DNA of 64,000 nt from Oceanirhabdus sp942490885 (GTDB lineage Bacteria; Bacillota; Clostridia; Clostridiales; Clostridiaceae), in the NCBI GenBank assembly GCA_942490885.1, contig CALNYT010000002.1, forward strand, positions 62,001 to 126,000, read 5' to 3'. Position numbers and translations under genes: made by a program. Shown in pieces: positions 36,944 through 45,140 of this stretch (position 1 is its first letter; each line of letters opens with the position of its first letter). Below the pieces are notes generated by a model. It saw nothing but the letters and a program-made list of their open reading frames with translations. It had not been told where the DNA came from and ran no database searches.

Positions 36944-37001
36944 TTGACAACTATAAAAAAAATGATATAATTTAGTTAAACATATGAACAATTGCTCATA
37001 T
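36944..37001 (+). promoter_or_regulatory. Sigma-A promoter and ArsR/SmtB-type operator of the metal operon
   Basis: TTGACA at 36944-36949 and TATAAT at 36966-36971, 16 bases apart, form a full consensus promoter. Directly downstream lies ATATGAACAATTGCTCATAT (36982-37001), an imperfect dyad of the ATATGAAC-N4-TTCATAT type bound by CadC/CzrA/SmtB repressors. A repressor bound here would block transcription start. About 150 bases of leader separate it from the regulator gene. Confidence 0.75.
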
Positions 37002-37160
37002 GTTCACATATAGTGTTTTATAGTGAAATTTAATTTATACATACACCTTAGAAAATGCTATAGGATTATAGCTAAAATCTCAGGCAACAATAAGTTATGG
37101 ACTTGTATAAATTAATTATTGAACTTAAACACTACAATATAATATTAGGAAGTGTACTTT

Positions 37161-37520
37161 ATGAAAAATGAACATATAGAAATATGTACTTGTAATGTAA
37201 TACACAATGATATAGTTGAAAAAGTTAATAACAAAATGGTAGAGGATAAAATATTAGAAGAGGCGGCTCAGCTTCTAAAGGTATTTGGAGATAAAACAAG
37301 AATGAAAATTTTAAATGCCCTTAGTATTTCAGAGATGTGTGTATGTGATTTAGCTAATGCTCTTAATATGACTCAATCAGCTATCTCTCATCAGCTAAGA
37401 GTTCTTAAGGGGGAGAGACTGGTTAAGTATAGACGAGAAGGCAAGGTTGTATATTACTCTCTGGATGATGAGCATGTAGAGAAAATTTTAAATATTGCAT
37501 TAGATCATGTTCAAGAATAA
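37161..37520 (+). CDS. cadC: ArsR/SmtB-family metal-responsive repressor, CadC-like
   Basis: 119 residues from the ATG at 37161, which is eight bases after AGGAAG; an in-frame GTG three codons upstream overlaps that site. The winged helix-turn-helix is clear: LLKVFGDKTRMKILNAL, then SEMCVCDLANALNMTQSAISHQLRVLK. The metal-site motif C-V-C-D-L in helix 3 and N-terminal Cys residues in EICTCNVIHND match the CadC pattern for Cd/Pb/Zn. It should repress its own operon, including the P-type ATPase 50 bases downstream, until metal binds. Confidence 0.85.
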   Translation: MKNEHIEICTCNVIHNDIVEKVNNKMVEDKILEEAAQLLKVFGDKTRMKILNALSISEMCVCDLANALNMTQSAISHQLRVLKGERLVKYRREGKVVYYSLDDEHVEKILNIALDHVQE

Positions 37521-37570
37521 ATTAATATAATAAATTAATTAATGATAAAGTATTGAGGAGGATTAAGATT

Positions 37571-40204
37571 ATGTTGTTTTCAAAAAAAGTTTTTCATCAT
37601 GATCATGAAGGTTCATGCGGATGTGGGTGTGGAAGTGAAAGTGTGACACACAAACACAAACATGAGCATAATAATGAGCATCAGCATAGTTTTGTAAATG
37701 GAGTGTGTGATTGCGGAAAGAAAGAGCCAGTAGTACTAGATATACAGGCTAAAGAAGTAGAAGGCTGTGGATGTGGTTGTGGCTGTGGAGAAAGTAAAAA
37801 TGAGAAAAATGAAGAGCAAGATGATGGAGGAGATGAGGACTCGGATAGTAGTCATCGTCATGAAGATGGATGCTGCTCACATGAGGGGCATATGAATCAT
37901 GGTCATGAAGGTCATAGTCATGGCGATAATAATTATGAGGGTCATAAACATGTTGATCATAAGCATGAACATTCTCTTAAAGGTATATTAGGTCATGGTG
38001 AGAGTTGTGGATGTGGGGATCATCACTCTCATGAGCATATTCACAGAAATGAAGCAACAGAACCAGGTACAACTGCTACATTGAAGGATGATTTAGAGGG
38101 AAAGTTAGTAGAATTTGAGTTTAAAGGTTTGAATTGTGCAGCATGTGCAGGCAAGATAGAAAGAAATGTTAAGGGGCTCCCTGGGGTTGTAAGTACCAGT
38201 TTGAATTTTGCAATATCAAAGTTTGAGGTTAAGATAGATAACTCTGATGTTAAAGGCTTATATGAACAGGTTGAGAAAATAGTAAAAGATTTAGAACCTG
38301 ATGTAGAGGTTATATTAAATACTGGATCTGAAGCTGAAATTGGTGTTGGTGTTAAGAAGGATAGTAAGAAGAAAAAAGAAAGTAAGCTTCTTGTGAGAAT
38401 GGGAGTAACTATTGGGTTTCTTGGAATTGGAATGGTTTTTAGAGGTGAGAGTTTTGAACTAATACCATTTTTGATTGCATACTTAATAGTAGGGTATGAC
38501 ATAATTAAAAGATCTATATCTAACATTAAAAGAGGAGAAGTATTTGATGAAAACTTCCTTATGACTATAGCAAGTGCAGCTGCATTATATGTTGGTGAAT
38601 ATCCAGAGGCTGTTATGGTTATGCTTTTATACCAAATAGGGGAATACTTCCAAGGAAGAGCTGTAGAATCTTCGAGAAAGTCTATAGCAAACCTTATGGA
38701 TATTAGACCTGATTATGCGAATATTAAGGTTGGGTACGACATAAAGAAAGTATCCCCTAATGATGTTAAAGTTGGAGATATAATTGTGGTTAAAGCAGGG
38801 GAGAAAGTACCTTTAGATGGCGTTATTATTGAAGGAAGTTCATCTGTTGATACTAAAGCTTTAACAGGAGAATCTGTTCCTATGGATGTTGCAGTTGGAG
38901 ATGAAATAACAAGTGGATTCATTAATATTGATGGATTATTAACAGTGGAAGTTAAGAAGAAATTTAAAGACTCGGCTGTATCAAGAATACTTGATCTTGT
39001 ACAAAATGCAAGTGCTAAGAAAGCAAAAACTGAACTTAGAATAACTAAGTTTGCAAGATATTATACACCAGTGGTTGTTTTAATAGCTGCGTTAACAGCC
39101 ATAATACCATCAGTTTTCTTTGGAGGAAGCTTTAATCATTGGCTATTAAAAGCGGCTACATTTTTAGTTGTATCTTGTCCGTGTGCCTTAGTTATATCAG
39201 TACCAATGACCTATTTTGCTGGCTTAGGAGCATCATCTAAGAAAGGTATTTTAATTAAAGGTGGTAACTATCTTGAGGCTTTAAGTAAAGTTGGGGTACT
39301 GGTTTTTGATAAGACAGGAACATTGACTAAAGGAAACTTTAAGGTTGATAAGATACATGCTGAAAAAGATGTGAAGAAAGATGAGATATTAAGATTGACA
39401 GCTCATGTAGAAAGTTTCTCTAATCACCCTATTGCTGTATCAATCGTAACAGAATATGGTAAAGATATTGATAAGTCTATAATTAAAGAATACAAGGAAG
39501 TTAAAGGAAAAGGTGTTCAGGCAATTATAGATGGAAAGAGAGTTATTAGTGGTAACTTGAAGTTCATCAAAGATAATAATATTAAAGTGGAAGAATCAAA
39601 AACACCAGGAACTATCGTATATACTGCTATAGAGGGCGAATTTGCAGGATTTATCACAATATCTGACGAGGTTAAAGAAGACTCAAAGAAAGCAATAGAG
39701 GGATTCGATAAGTTAGGCATTAACAATGTGGTAATGTTAACTGGGGATAGAAAAATAACAGCAGATGATGTTGCAAAGAAGTTAGGAATTACTCAATATA
39801 AGTACGAGTTGCTTCCAGACCATAAAGTTGACGAAGTTGAAAGCTTGATTGAGAGCAAAGGTGATAAAGCACTTATATTCGTAGGAGATGGTATAAACGA
39901 CGCACCAGTACTTGCAAGAGCTGACGTTGGAGTCGCAATGGGTGGAGTCGGTTCAGATGCAGCAATTGAAGCTGCTGACATCGTAATAATGAATGATGAA
40001 CCATCCAAACTTATTGAGGGAATAAAGATAGCTAGAAAGACTAAAAAAATCGTTAATCAGAATATATTCTTCTCATTAGCAGTGAAAATCGGAATAATGG
40101 GATTTGCATTCTTCGGAGCTGTTCCAATGTGGCTTGCGGTATTCGGAGACGTAGGAGTTGCATTATTAGCAGTATTTAATGCAATGAGAGTATTGAGAGA
40201 TTAA
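37571..40204 (+). CDS. cadA: Heavy-metal P1B-type ATPase with His-rich N-terminus
   Basis: 877 residues from the ATG at 37571, nine bases after GAGGAGG. The first 160 residues are rich in His and in C-G-C-G-C-G blocks (for example GSCGCGCGSESVTHKHKHEH), a metal-binding tail. One HMA domain follows with GLNCAACAGKIERNVKGLPGV near 185. Helices, then the metal-site motif VVSCPCALVIS near 536, phosphorylation site FDKTGTLTKG near 579, and VGDGINDAPVLA near 773. The CPC motif and CadC-like regulator indicate export of Zn, Cd or Pb across the plasma membrane. The long His tract suggests zinc, but this is not certain. Confidence 0.93.
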   Translation: MLFSKKVFHHDHEGSCGCGCGSESVTHKHKHEHNNEHQHSFVNGVCDCGKKEPVVLDIQAKEVEGCGCGCGCGESKNEKNEEQDDGGDEDSDSSHRHEDGCCSHEGHMNHGHEGHSHGDNNYEGHKHVDHKHEHSLKGILGHGESCGCGDHHSHEHIHRNEATEPGTTATLKDDLEGKLVEFEFKGLNCAACAGKIERNVKGLPGVVSTSLNFAISKFEVKIDNSDVKGLYEQVEKIVKDLEPDVEVILNTGSEAEIGVGVKKDSKKKKESKLLVRMGVTIGFLGIGMVFRGESFELIPFLIAYLIVGYDIIKRSISNIKRGEVFDENFLMTIASAAALYVGEYPEAVMVMLLYQIGEYFQGRAVESSRKSIANLMDIRPDYANIKVGYDIKKVSPNDVKVGDIIVVKAGEKVPLDGVIIEGSSSVDTKALTGESVPMDVAVGDEITSGFINIDGLLTVEVKKKFKDSAVSRILDLVQNASAKKAKTELRITKFARYYTPVVVLIAALTAIIPSVFFGGSFNHWLLKAATFLVVSCPCALVISVPMTYFAGLGASSKKGILIKGGNYLEALSKVGVLVFDKTGTLTKGNFKVDKIHAEKDVKKDEILRLTAHVESFSNHPIAVSIVTEYGKDIDKSIIKEYKEVKGKGVQAIIDGKRVISGNLKFIKDNNIKVEESKTPGTIVYTAIEGEFAGFITISDEVKEDSKKAIEGFDKLGINNVVMLTGDRKITADDVAKKLGITQYKYELLPDHKVDEVESLIESKGDKALIFVGDGINDAPVLARADVGVAMGGVGSDAAIEAADIVIMNDEPSKLIEGIKIARKTKKIVNQNIFFSLAVKIGIMGFAFFGAVPMWLAVFGDVGVALLAVFNAMRVLRD

Positions 40205-40220
40205 AGATTTGGAACAATTT

Positions 40221-40310
40221 GTATGGGGGTCAGGTCCGTAGCCAATATTTGGGTTGGGGTCAGACCCCCAACCAAATATTGGCTGGGGGTCTGACCCCTA
40301 GCAAAATATT
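40221..40310. repeat. GGGGTC/GACCCC palindromes left of the RAYT gene
   Basis: Two hairpin units lie in tandem. CCAATATTTGGGTTGGGGTC pairs with a right arm ending CCAAATATTGG through a one-base centre (40241-40281). Then GCTGGGGGTC-T-GACCCCTAGC follows (40282-40302). The unit begins with GGGGGTCAGGTCCGTAGCCA, matching the right-hand copy. This is the REP/BIME-like substrate type associated with RAYT proteins. Confidence 0.8.
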
Positions 40311-40348
40311 ACCAGATGCAAACTGGGAGATTGGTTGAGGTTAGGATG

Positions 40349-40885
40349 TCATATTTGAACCACAAATTTTTTATATAACTCTCTATTGTTAGCATCATTA
40401 TAATAGGAAAGTATTTTTTGAGGAGATATAAGCTTCTCTTTTTTTTTGCCAATAAACATACTATAACTACTCCAAGGATAGTCTTCAGGTTTTTCAACCA
40501 TTTTTGCTCTTACTGGATTTAAATGAATATATCTACTTGTTGTTAATACTTGTAAATCTGTTTCTATTAGTTTTGAACCATATCTGTCCTGAAAAAGATG
40601 GCCAACATAATTATATCTTTTATTGAAGTATTGAGCATAAACCTGATTAATTCTCTTCATTATATCTGAGATACCAATATCAAAAGTTTTTATCTCTAAA
40701 TGAACATGGTTTGTCATTAAACAATATGAATATAATTCAAAGGGTAATTTGTTTTTAGTCTCTCGAACTATCGCTAAATATATTATATAATCTTTCTCAT
40801 CTATAAATAAATCACTTTTTCTATTTCCTCTAGCTGTAATATGATGAATTGATCCTGGATACCATTCACGGTTTTCTCGTGCCAT
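40349..40885 (-). CDS. RAYT (REP-associated tyrosine transposase, Y1_Tnp)
   Basis: 178 residues; AGGGAG precedes the ATG. The HUH motif is in YCLMTNHVHLEIKT near 57-70 (H-V-H), the N-terminal strand is YPGSIHHITARGNR, and the catalytic Tyr region is INQVYAQYFNKRYNYVGHLFQDRY near 88-111. The C-terminal RYIHLNPVRAKMVEKPEDYPWSSY segment is the family hallmark. RAYTs are single-stranded DNA nucleases that act on palindromic REP sequences. Palindromes of one type flank the gene on both sides. The ORF looks intact. Confidence 0.92.
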   Translation of the reverse strand: MARENREWYPGSIHHITARGNRKSDLFIDEKDYIIYLAIVRETKNKLPFELYSYCLMTNHVHLEIKTFDIGISDIMKRINQVYAQYFNKRYNYVGHLFQDRYGSKLIETDLQVLTTSRYIHLNPVRAKMVEKPEDYPWSSYSMFIGKKKEKLISPQKILSYYNDANNRELYKKFVVQI

Positions 40886-40979
40886 TCGCTTTTACTCCCT
40901 TCACTTAATCTGATGATTCTTTTTTATTTCTTTTGTAATTATAACCAAATAACTCTGGAGTATAAGTAATTGGTGTATT

Positions 40980-41043
40980 TTGGATTGGGGTCTGGTACGC
41001 AGACAATATTTGGGTGGGGGTCAGACCCCTATCCAATTAATGG
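40980..41043. repeat. GGGGTC/GACCCC palindromes right of the RAYT gene
   Basis: TGGATTGGGGTCTGGT opens the unit and GGGGGTCAGACCCCTATCCA closes it, forming one stem with an internal AGACAATATTTGGGT. The same internal motif is in the 7137-7237 copy. With the left repeat it brackets the RAYT gene in an 823-bp unit. Confidence 0.8.
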
Positions 41044-41265
41044 ATACAAATCAAACCTTCGCAGAAAAAAAACATCAAATAAGCCTATTAGGGTTCTATT
41101 TTCATGTAGAACTATAATTTAACGGTTCCATTTAGTCGGAAAACAGTATATAATTTAAAGAGTTGTGATTTTTCACGAATATAATGAAGAAACTATAATA
41201 ATGACAGATTATTAAGGCATTAGACTTAAAATAAATATTTTAAAAAACGGAAGGGGAAAAAAGAT

Positions 41266-42879
41266 TTGATTACAGTTACGGGTATAGGTTTAAGATATGG
41301 AGATAAGAAATTATTTGATGACGTTAATTTAAAGTTTACACCAGGAAATTGTTATGGTGTTATAGGGGCTAATGGTGCTGGAAAATCTACTTTTTTAAAG
41401 ATTTTATCTGGAGATGTAGAACCAAATGAAGGTAACATATCTATTACTCCAGGAGAGAGACTAGCAGTTCTTTCTCAGAACCACTATGAATATGATGAAT
41501 GTACTGTATTAAATACAGTAATAATGGGTCATAAGAGATTATTTGAGATAATGGAAGAGAAGGATGCTTTATATGCAAAAGCTGATTTCACTGATGAAGA
41601 TGGAATTAAAGCAGCAGAACTTGAAGGTGAATTTGCTGAACTTGATGGTTGGGATGCTGAAATGAATGCAGAGAAACTATTAATGGGTCTTGGAATAGGA
41701 AAAGATCTTCATTACAATTTAATGAAAGATTTAAAAGGTGGAGAGAAGGTAACAGTATTACTTGCTCAAGCTTTATTTGGTAATCCAGATATTCTTTTAC
41801 TGGATGAGCCTACTAACCACCTTGATTTTAAAGCTATAGCATGGCTTGAAGAATTCCTAATAAACTATGAAAAAACAGTTATAGTTGTATCACATGATAG
41901 ACACTTCTTAAATAAAGTATGTACACACATGGTAGATATAGATTTTGGAAAAGCTCAGTTATTCGTTGGTAACTACGATTTCTGGTATGAGTCAAGCCAA
42001 TTAGCACTTAAACTTATGAAAGATCAGAATAAGAAAAGTGAAGAGAAAATTAAAGAACTTCAAAACTTTATAGCTAGATTTAGCTCTAATGCCTCTAAGG
42101 CAAAACAAGCAACATCTAGAAAGAAATTACTTGATAAGATTACAGTTGAGGATATTAAGCCATCTTCAAGAAAATATCCTTTCGTAGGGTTTACTCCTGA
42201 GAGAGAAGCTGGAAAAGATATTCTTCAAGTAGAAGGATTAAGCAAAACTATTAATGGAGTTAAGGTTCTTAACAATATCTCTTTCACAGTAGCGAAAGAT
42301 GACAAGATAATTATTCTTGGTAAAAATGAGATAGCAAAAACTACTCTATTTAAAATATTAATGGGTGAAATGGAGCCTGACGAAGGTTCATATAGATGGG
42401 GAGTAACTACTAAGAGTGATTACTTACCAAAGGATAATGCAGAGTTCTTCAAAGATGAACTTTCACTTGTGGATTGGTTAAGACAATTCTCAGAGGAAAA
42501 ATCTGAGTCATTCATAAGAGGATTCTTAGGTAAGATGTTATTCTCAGGAGAAGAACCACTTAAATTTGCAACAGTTTTATCAGGAGGAGAAAAGGTTAGA
42601 TGTATGTTCTCTAAGCTTATGCTTTCAGGAGCTAATGTTCTATTATTAGATGAACCTACAAACCACTTAGACCTTGAGTCAATCCAGGCTGTGAATAATG
42701 GACTTGTTGCATTTAAAGGAACGATGATGTTTACTTCACATGACCATAAATTTGTTGAAACAATAGCTAATAGAGTAATCGAGATAACTCCAAATGGGGT
42801 TTATGACAGAGTTACAACTTTTGATGAGTATTTAGAGAATGATGAAATTCAAAAGGCTGTAGAGGCTATGTATAAGTAA
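41266..42879 (+). CDS. ABC-F family ATPase (YbiT/YkpA-like)
   Basis: 537 residues from a TTG start nine bases after GGAAGGGG. Two nucleotide-binding domains lie in tandem with no membrane part. The first has Walker A GANGAGKST near 34, signature LKGGEKVTVLLAQALF near 158 and Walker B ILLLDEPTNHLD near 178. The second has the unusual Walker A GKNEIAKTT near 352, signature LSGGEKVRCMFSKLML near 441 and LLLDEPTNHLDLESI near 461. The linker (KKSEEKIKELQNFIARFSSNASKAKQATSRKK) enters the ribosomal E site in this family. Members act on translation or give antibiotic resistance; this one resembles the housekeeping YbiT type. Confidence 0.9.
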   Translation: MITVTGIGLRYGDKKLFDDVNLKFTPGNCYGVIGANGAGKSTFLKILSGDVEPNEGNISITPGERLAVLSQNHYEYDECTVLNTVIMGHKRLFEIMEEKDALYAKADFTDEDGIKAAELEGEFAELDGWDAEMNAEKLLMGLGIGKDLHYNLMKDLKGGEKVTVLLAQALFGNPDILLLDEPTNHLDFKAIAWLEEFLINYEKTVIVVSHDRHFLNKVCTHMVDIDFGKAQLFVGNYDFWYESSQLALKLMKDQNKKSEEKIKELQNFIARFSSNASKAKQATSRKKLLDKITVEDIKPSSRKYPFVGFTPEREAGKDILQVEGLSKTINGVKVLNNISFTVAKDDKIIILGKNEIAKTTLFKILMGEMEPDEGSYRWGVTTKSDYLPKDNAEFFKDELSLVDWLRQFSEEKSESFIRGFLGKMLFSGEEPLKFATVLSGGEKVRCMFSKLMLSGANVLLLDEPTNHLDLESIQAVNNGLVAFKGTMMFTSHDHKFVETIANRVIEITPNGVYDRVTTFDEYLENDEIQKAVEAMYK

Positions 42880-42891
42880 TATTGATCATAC

Positions 42892-43004
42892 TGTTGAAAA
42901 ATCCCAATCTGGGCGTTACTAAGGCTCTTAGAGCTGCTCAAGTACTACTTTGTACATTGAGATTCTCGTTAGCCTTGTTCCTTGATCTTGGTCTTTTTCA
43001 ACTA
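42892..43004. mobile_element. MITE-like element with terminal inverted repeats (candidate)
   Basis: About 113 bases, richer in G+C than the surroundings, begin TGTTGAAAAATCCCAATC and end, read on the other strand, AGTTGAAAAAGACCAAGATC. No ORF is present. The internal sequence (GGGCGTTACTAAGGCTCTTA and on) has no match elsewhere in this window that I can see. The inverted ends suggest a small non-autonomous element or a large terminator-like hairpin. Confidence 0.45.
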
Positions 43005-43067
43005 GCCTGAAAGTCTAAAGATAGAAGACGAAGTAAAAATAATATTTATTACTATATTAATAAACTT

Positions 43068-43102
43068 GGCCATTGATAAATTTATTTTATCAATGGTCTT
43101 TT
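43068..43102 (+). terminator. Intrinsic terminator
   Basis: GGCCATTGATAAA at 43068-43080 pairs with TTTATCAATGGTC at 43086-43098, followed by TTTTGG. It ends transcription from the ABC-F side before the ASCH-like gene. Confidence 0.7.
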
Positions 43103-43160
43103 GGTATTAAATAGATTTGATTTTACCAAGAACATGTAATTACATAAATGAGGAAAAATA

Positions 43161-43200
43161 CTATAAAATATAATAAAATATAATAAAATATGCTAAAATG
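43161..43200. repeat. Decamer tandem repeat (TAATAAAATA)
   Basis: Four 10-base units in a row: CTATAAAATA, TAATAAAATA, TAATAAAATA, TGCTAAAATG. It lies 80 bases before the ASCH-like gene start. Units of one helical turn could present A-tracts on one face of the DNA (bending) or overlap the promoter. Confidence 0.6.
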
Positions 43201-43281
43201 ATATTATTATTTGTTTGTTTTTAATTTTAATATTCATTATATTGAGAATATTCTTTGAATTAAGAGAGAGGAGAATTAGAT

Positions 43282-43734
43282 ATGGTACATTTGGTGTATT
43301 GTGATGACAAAGAAAAGGTATTAGAAAAAATATTGAATGGCTCTAAAACAATGATTATAAGAGCAGCGGCAGGAAGAAAGATTCCTCATAGTAGAGTTTT
43401 TGACGGAGAGAAACTTTACTTTATGAAAAAAGGTACAGCAAAAATCACTGCAACTGCAACAGTCAAATCAGTTCAAAATTATGTTAAACTTGCGGAAGAA
43501 GAAATAGCAAAAGTGCTTGATGAAAACCAGGAAAAATTGGATTTATCAAAAAAGCAACAAGGACGTTGGCATAAAAAATGTATGTGTTTGGTAGAGTTTG
43601 AGAATGTGAGTGAAATTCAGCCTCTTGACTTTGAACATCAAGGAAATATGGATGATTGGCTTATTATTGAAAAAATCGAAGATGTAGTTGTTGGAACAAG
43701 CATTCCATATAACTATGACAAATCGAAGTTTTAG
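43282..43734 (+). CDS. ASCH-like (PUA-fold) domain protein
   Basis: 150 residues; GAGAGGAGAATTAG precedes the ATG. Features of the ASCH/PUA-like fold are visible: LNGSKTMIIRAAAGRKIPHSRV near 18-39 (G-x-K-T pattern), GEKLYFMKKGTAKITATATV near 42-62, and a C-terminal WHKKCMCLVEFENVSEI. ASCH proteins are thought to bind RNA or modified bases. No catalytic assignment is possible. It appears to be a single-gene unit. Confidence 0.6.
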   Translation: MVHLVYCDDKEKVLEKILNGSKTMIIRAAAGRKIPHSRVFDGEKLYFMKKGTAKITATATVKSVQNYVKLAEEEIAKVLDENQEKLDLSKKQQGRWHKKCMCLVEFENVSEIQPLDFEHQGNMDDWLIIEKIEDVVVGTSIPYNYDKSKF

Positions 43735-43889
43735 GTGATTAAATCATTTTATTTATGAATGGACAGGTTATGTTTATGATTGGACAAGCCGTTACAGTAA
43801 TTTGTTCGGGGGAGTATGGTAACTATAAAGTGAGCAGAACTACAGCATGTTAAGACAATAAATAGTATAAAAAAGAGGGGATAAAGTCT

Positions 43890-45071
43890 ATGGAATATGA
43901 AATTATACATTTACCAAAAGAGAAATGGAAGGGAACTATAATTCCAATAAAGTACAAAACAGATAAATATTACGATGTTATAGTAAATAAAATAGATAAA
44001 GGATTTAAGATTGAGATAGAAAAGAAAGATTTTACAGAGCCAGTAATTCATACGCCAGAAGAATACGATTTTCCAGATAAGTTATATGAAGATCACAGGG
44101 AGAATGCTTATGCTTGGGGAGTGTTAGTTAATGATGAATTAGTTGCTGCAATTGAAACTGATCAAGAATTATGGTCTAATCGTTTAAGAATTACAGAGCT
44201 ATGGGTAGCAGAAAAATATCAAAAGCAAGGAATAGGTCATGGGTTAATTGAAATGGCAAAGGAACAAGCAAGAAGAGAACGTCGTCGAGCTATTATACTA
44301 GAAACACAATCTTGTAATGTTAATGCAGTAGATTTTTATCAGCATGAGGGATTTAGCTTGATTGGTATGGATACTTGTTGCTACAAGAACAATGATTTAC
44401 AAAGAAAAGAAGTAAGGTTAGAATTTGGATGGTTTCCAGAAGAAAAGAAAAGATTAAATCATGAAGAAGTAGAAGTTAGAGTGGAAACAAAGGATGATTG
44501 GTACAATGTAGAGTTAATGACACAGCATGCATTTTGGAATAAACATCATCTTGGATGTGACGAACATTACCTTGTACATAAATTACGTCAAGATAAAGAT
44601 TATCTTCCAGAACTAAGCAGAATAGCAGTAAAGGATGGAGAGGTAATAGGATGTATAATGTATTCAAAGGCACGAGTTGTTGATGGTACAGATACTCATG
44701 AAATTATAACTTTTGGACCTCTTTGTGTAGAGCCTAAATGGCAAGGATGTGGAGTTGGTGAGATTTTATTAAGAGAAACAATGAACTTAGCTGCAAATAA
44801 AGGGTATAAAGCTATTGTGATTTTTGGAGAACCAGATTATTATCCTAGAATAGGATTTAAAACATGTGATAATTTTAATATTACAACTGCTGATGGTAAA
44901 AACTTTGATGCATTTATGGGAATTGAATTAGCAGAAGATAGTATGAAAGGCATAAAAGGAAAATTCTACGAATCGGAAACTTTTGAAAATCTTCCAAAGG
45001 AAGAAGTGGAAGAGTATAATAAAAAATTTCCACAATTACAAAAACTAAGATTTCCAGGACAGTGGGATTAA
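43890..45071 (+). CDS. Tandem GNAT acetyltransferase (streptothricin-acetyltransferase-like N half)
   Basis: 393 residues with two GNAT domains. The first (about 60-175) has LWSNRLRITELWVAEKYQKQGIGHGLIEMA with the Q-x-x-G-I-G acetyl-CoA loop, then ETQSCNVNAVDFYQHEGFSLIG, which resembles streptothricin acetyltransferases (N-R-L-R-I-x-E-L-x-V ... N-V-N-A). The second (about 195-345) has FGPLCVEPKWQGCGVGEILL (Q-G-x-G-V-G) and IVIFGEPDYYPRIGFKTC, like the YhbS group. The fusion might acetylate an antibiotic or peptide. Substrate is not readable; aminoglycoside-like or streptothricin resistance is only a guess. Confidence 0.8.
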   Translation: MEYEIIHLPKEKWKGTIIPIKYKTDKYYDVIVNKIDKGFKIEIEKKDFTEPVIHTPEEYDFPDKLYEDHRENAYAWGVLVNDELVAAIETDQELWSNRLRITELWVAEKYQKQGIGHGLIEMAKEQARRERRRAIILETQSCNVNAVDFYQHEGFSLIGMDTCCYKNNDLQRKEVRLEFGWFPEEKKRLNHEEVEVRVETKDDWYNVELMTQHAFWNKHHLGCDEHYLVHKLRQDKDYLPELSRIAVKDGEVIGCIMYSKARVVDGTDTHEIITFGPLCVEPKWQGCGVGEILLRETMNLAANKGYKAIVIFGEPDYYPRIGFKTCDNFNITTADGKNFDAFMGIELAEDSMKGIKGKFYESETFENLPKEEVEEYNKKFPQLQKLRFPGQWD

Positions 45072-45090
45072 TTAAATATTATGAGTGTAT

Positions 45091-45129
45091 GAGAGGAGGC
45101 TAAATAAATTAATTATTTAGCCTCCTCTC
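45091..45129. terminator. Bidirectional terminator between convergent genes
   Basis: GAGAGGAGGCTAAATAA at 45091-45107 pairs perfectly over 17 bases with its complement at 45113-45129; loop of five bases. It separates the tandem GNAT gene from the convergent M56 gene. Confidence 0.85.
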
Positions 45130-45140
45130 GATTCTTTTTA

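Noticed and set aside
36732..36950. 72-residue minus-strand frame at the end of rsiV
   Set aside because: It overlaps the rsiV coding sequence and its terminator and has low-complexity Tyr/Phe/Lys composition.
38041..38526. 161-residue minus-strand frame inside the metal ATPase gene
   Set aside because: It is antisense to a well-supported P-type ATPase, with no ribosome binding site.
43755..43853. 32-codon open frame MNGQVMFMIGQAV between the ASCH-like gene and the tandem GNAT gene
   Set aside because: The nearest AGGTGA is too far from the ATG, there is no recognisable family, and this length is expected by chance.
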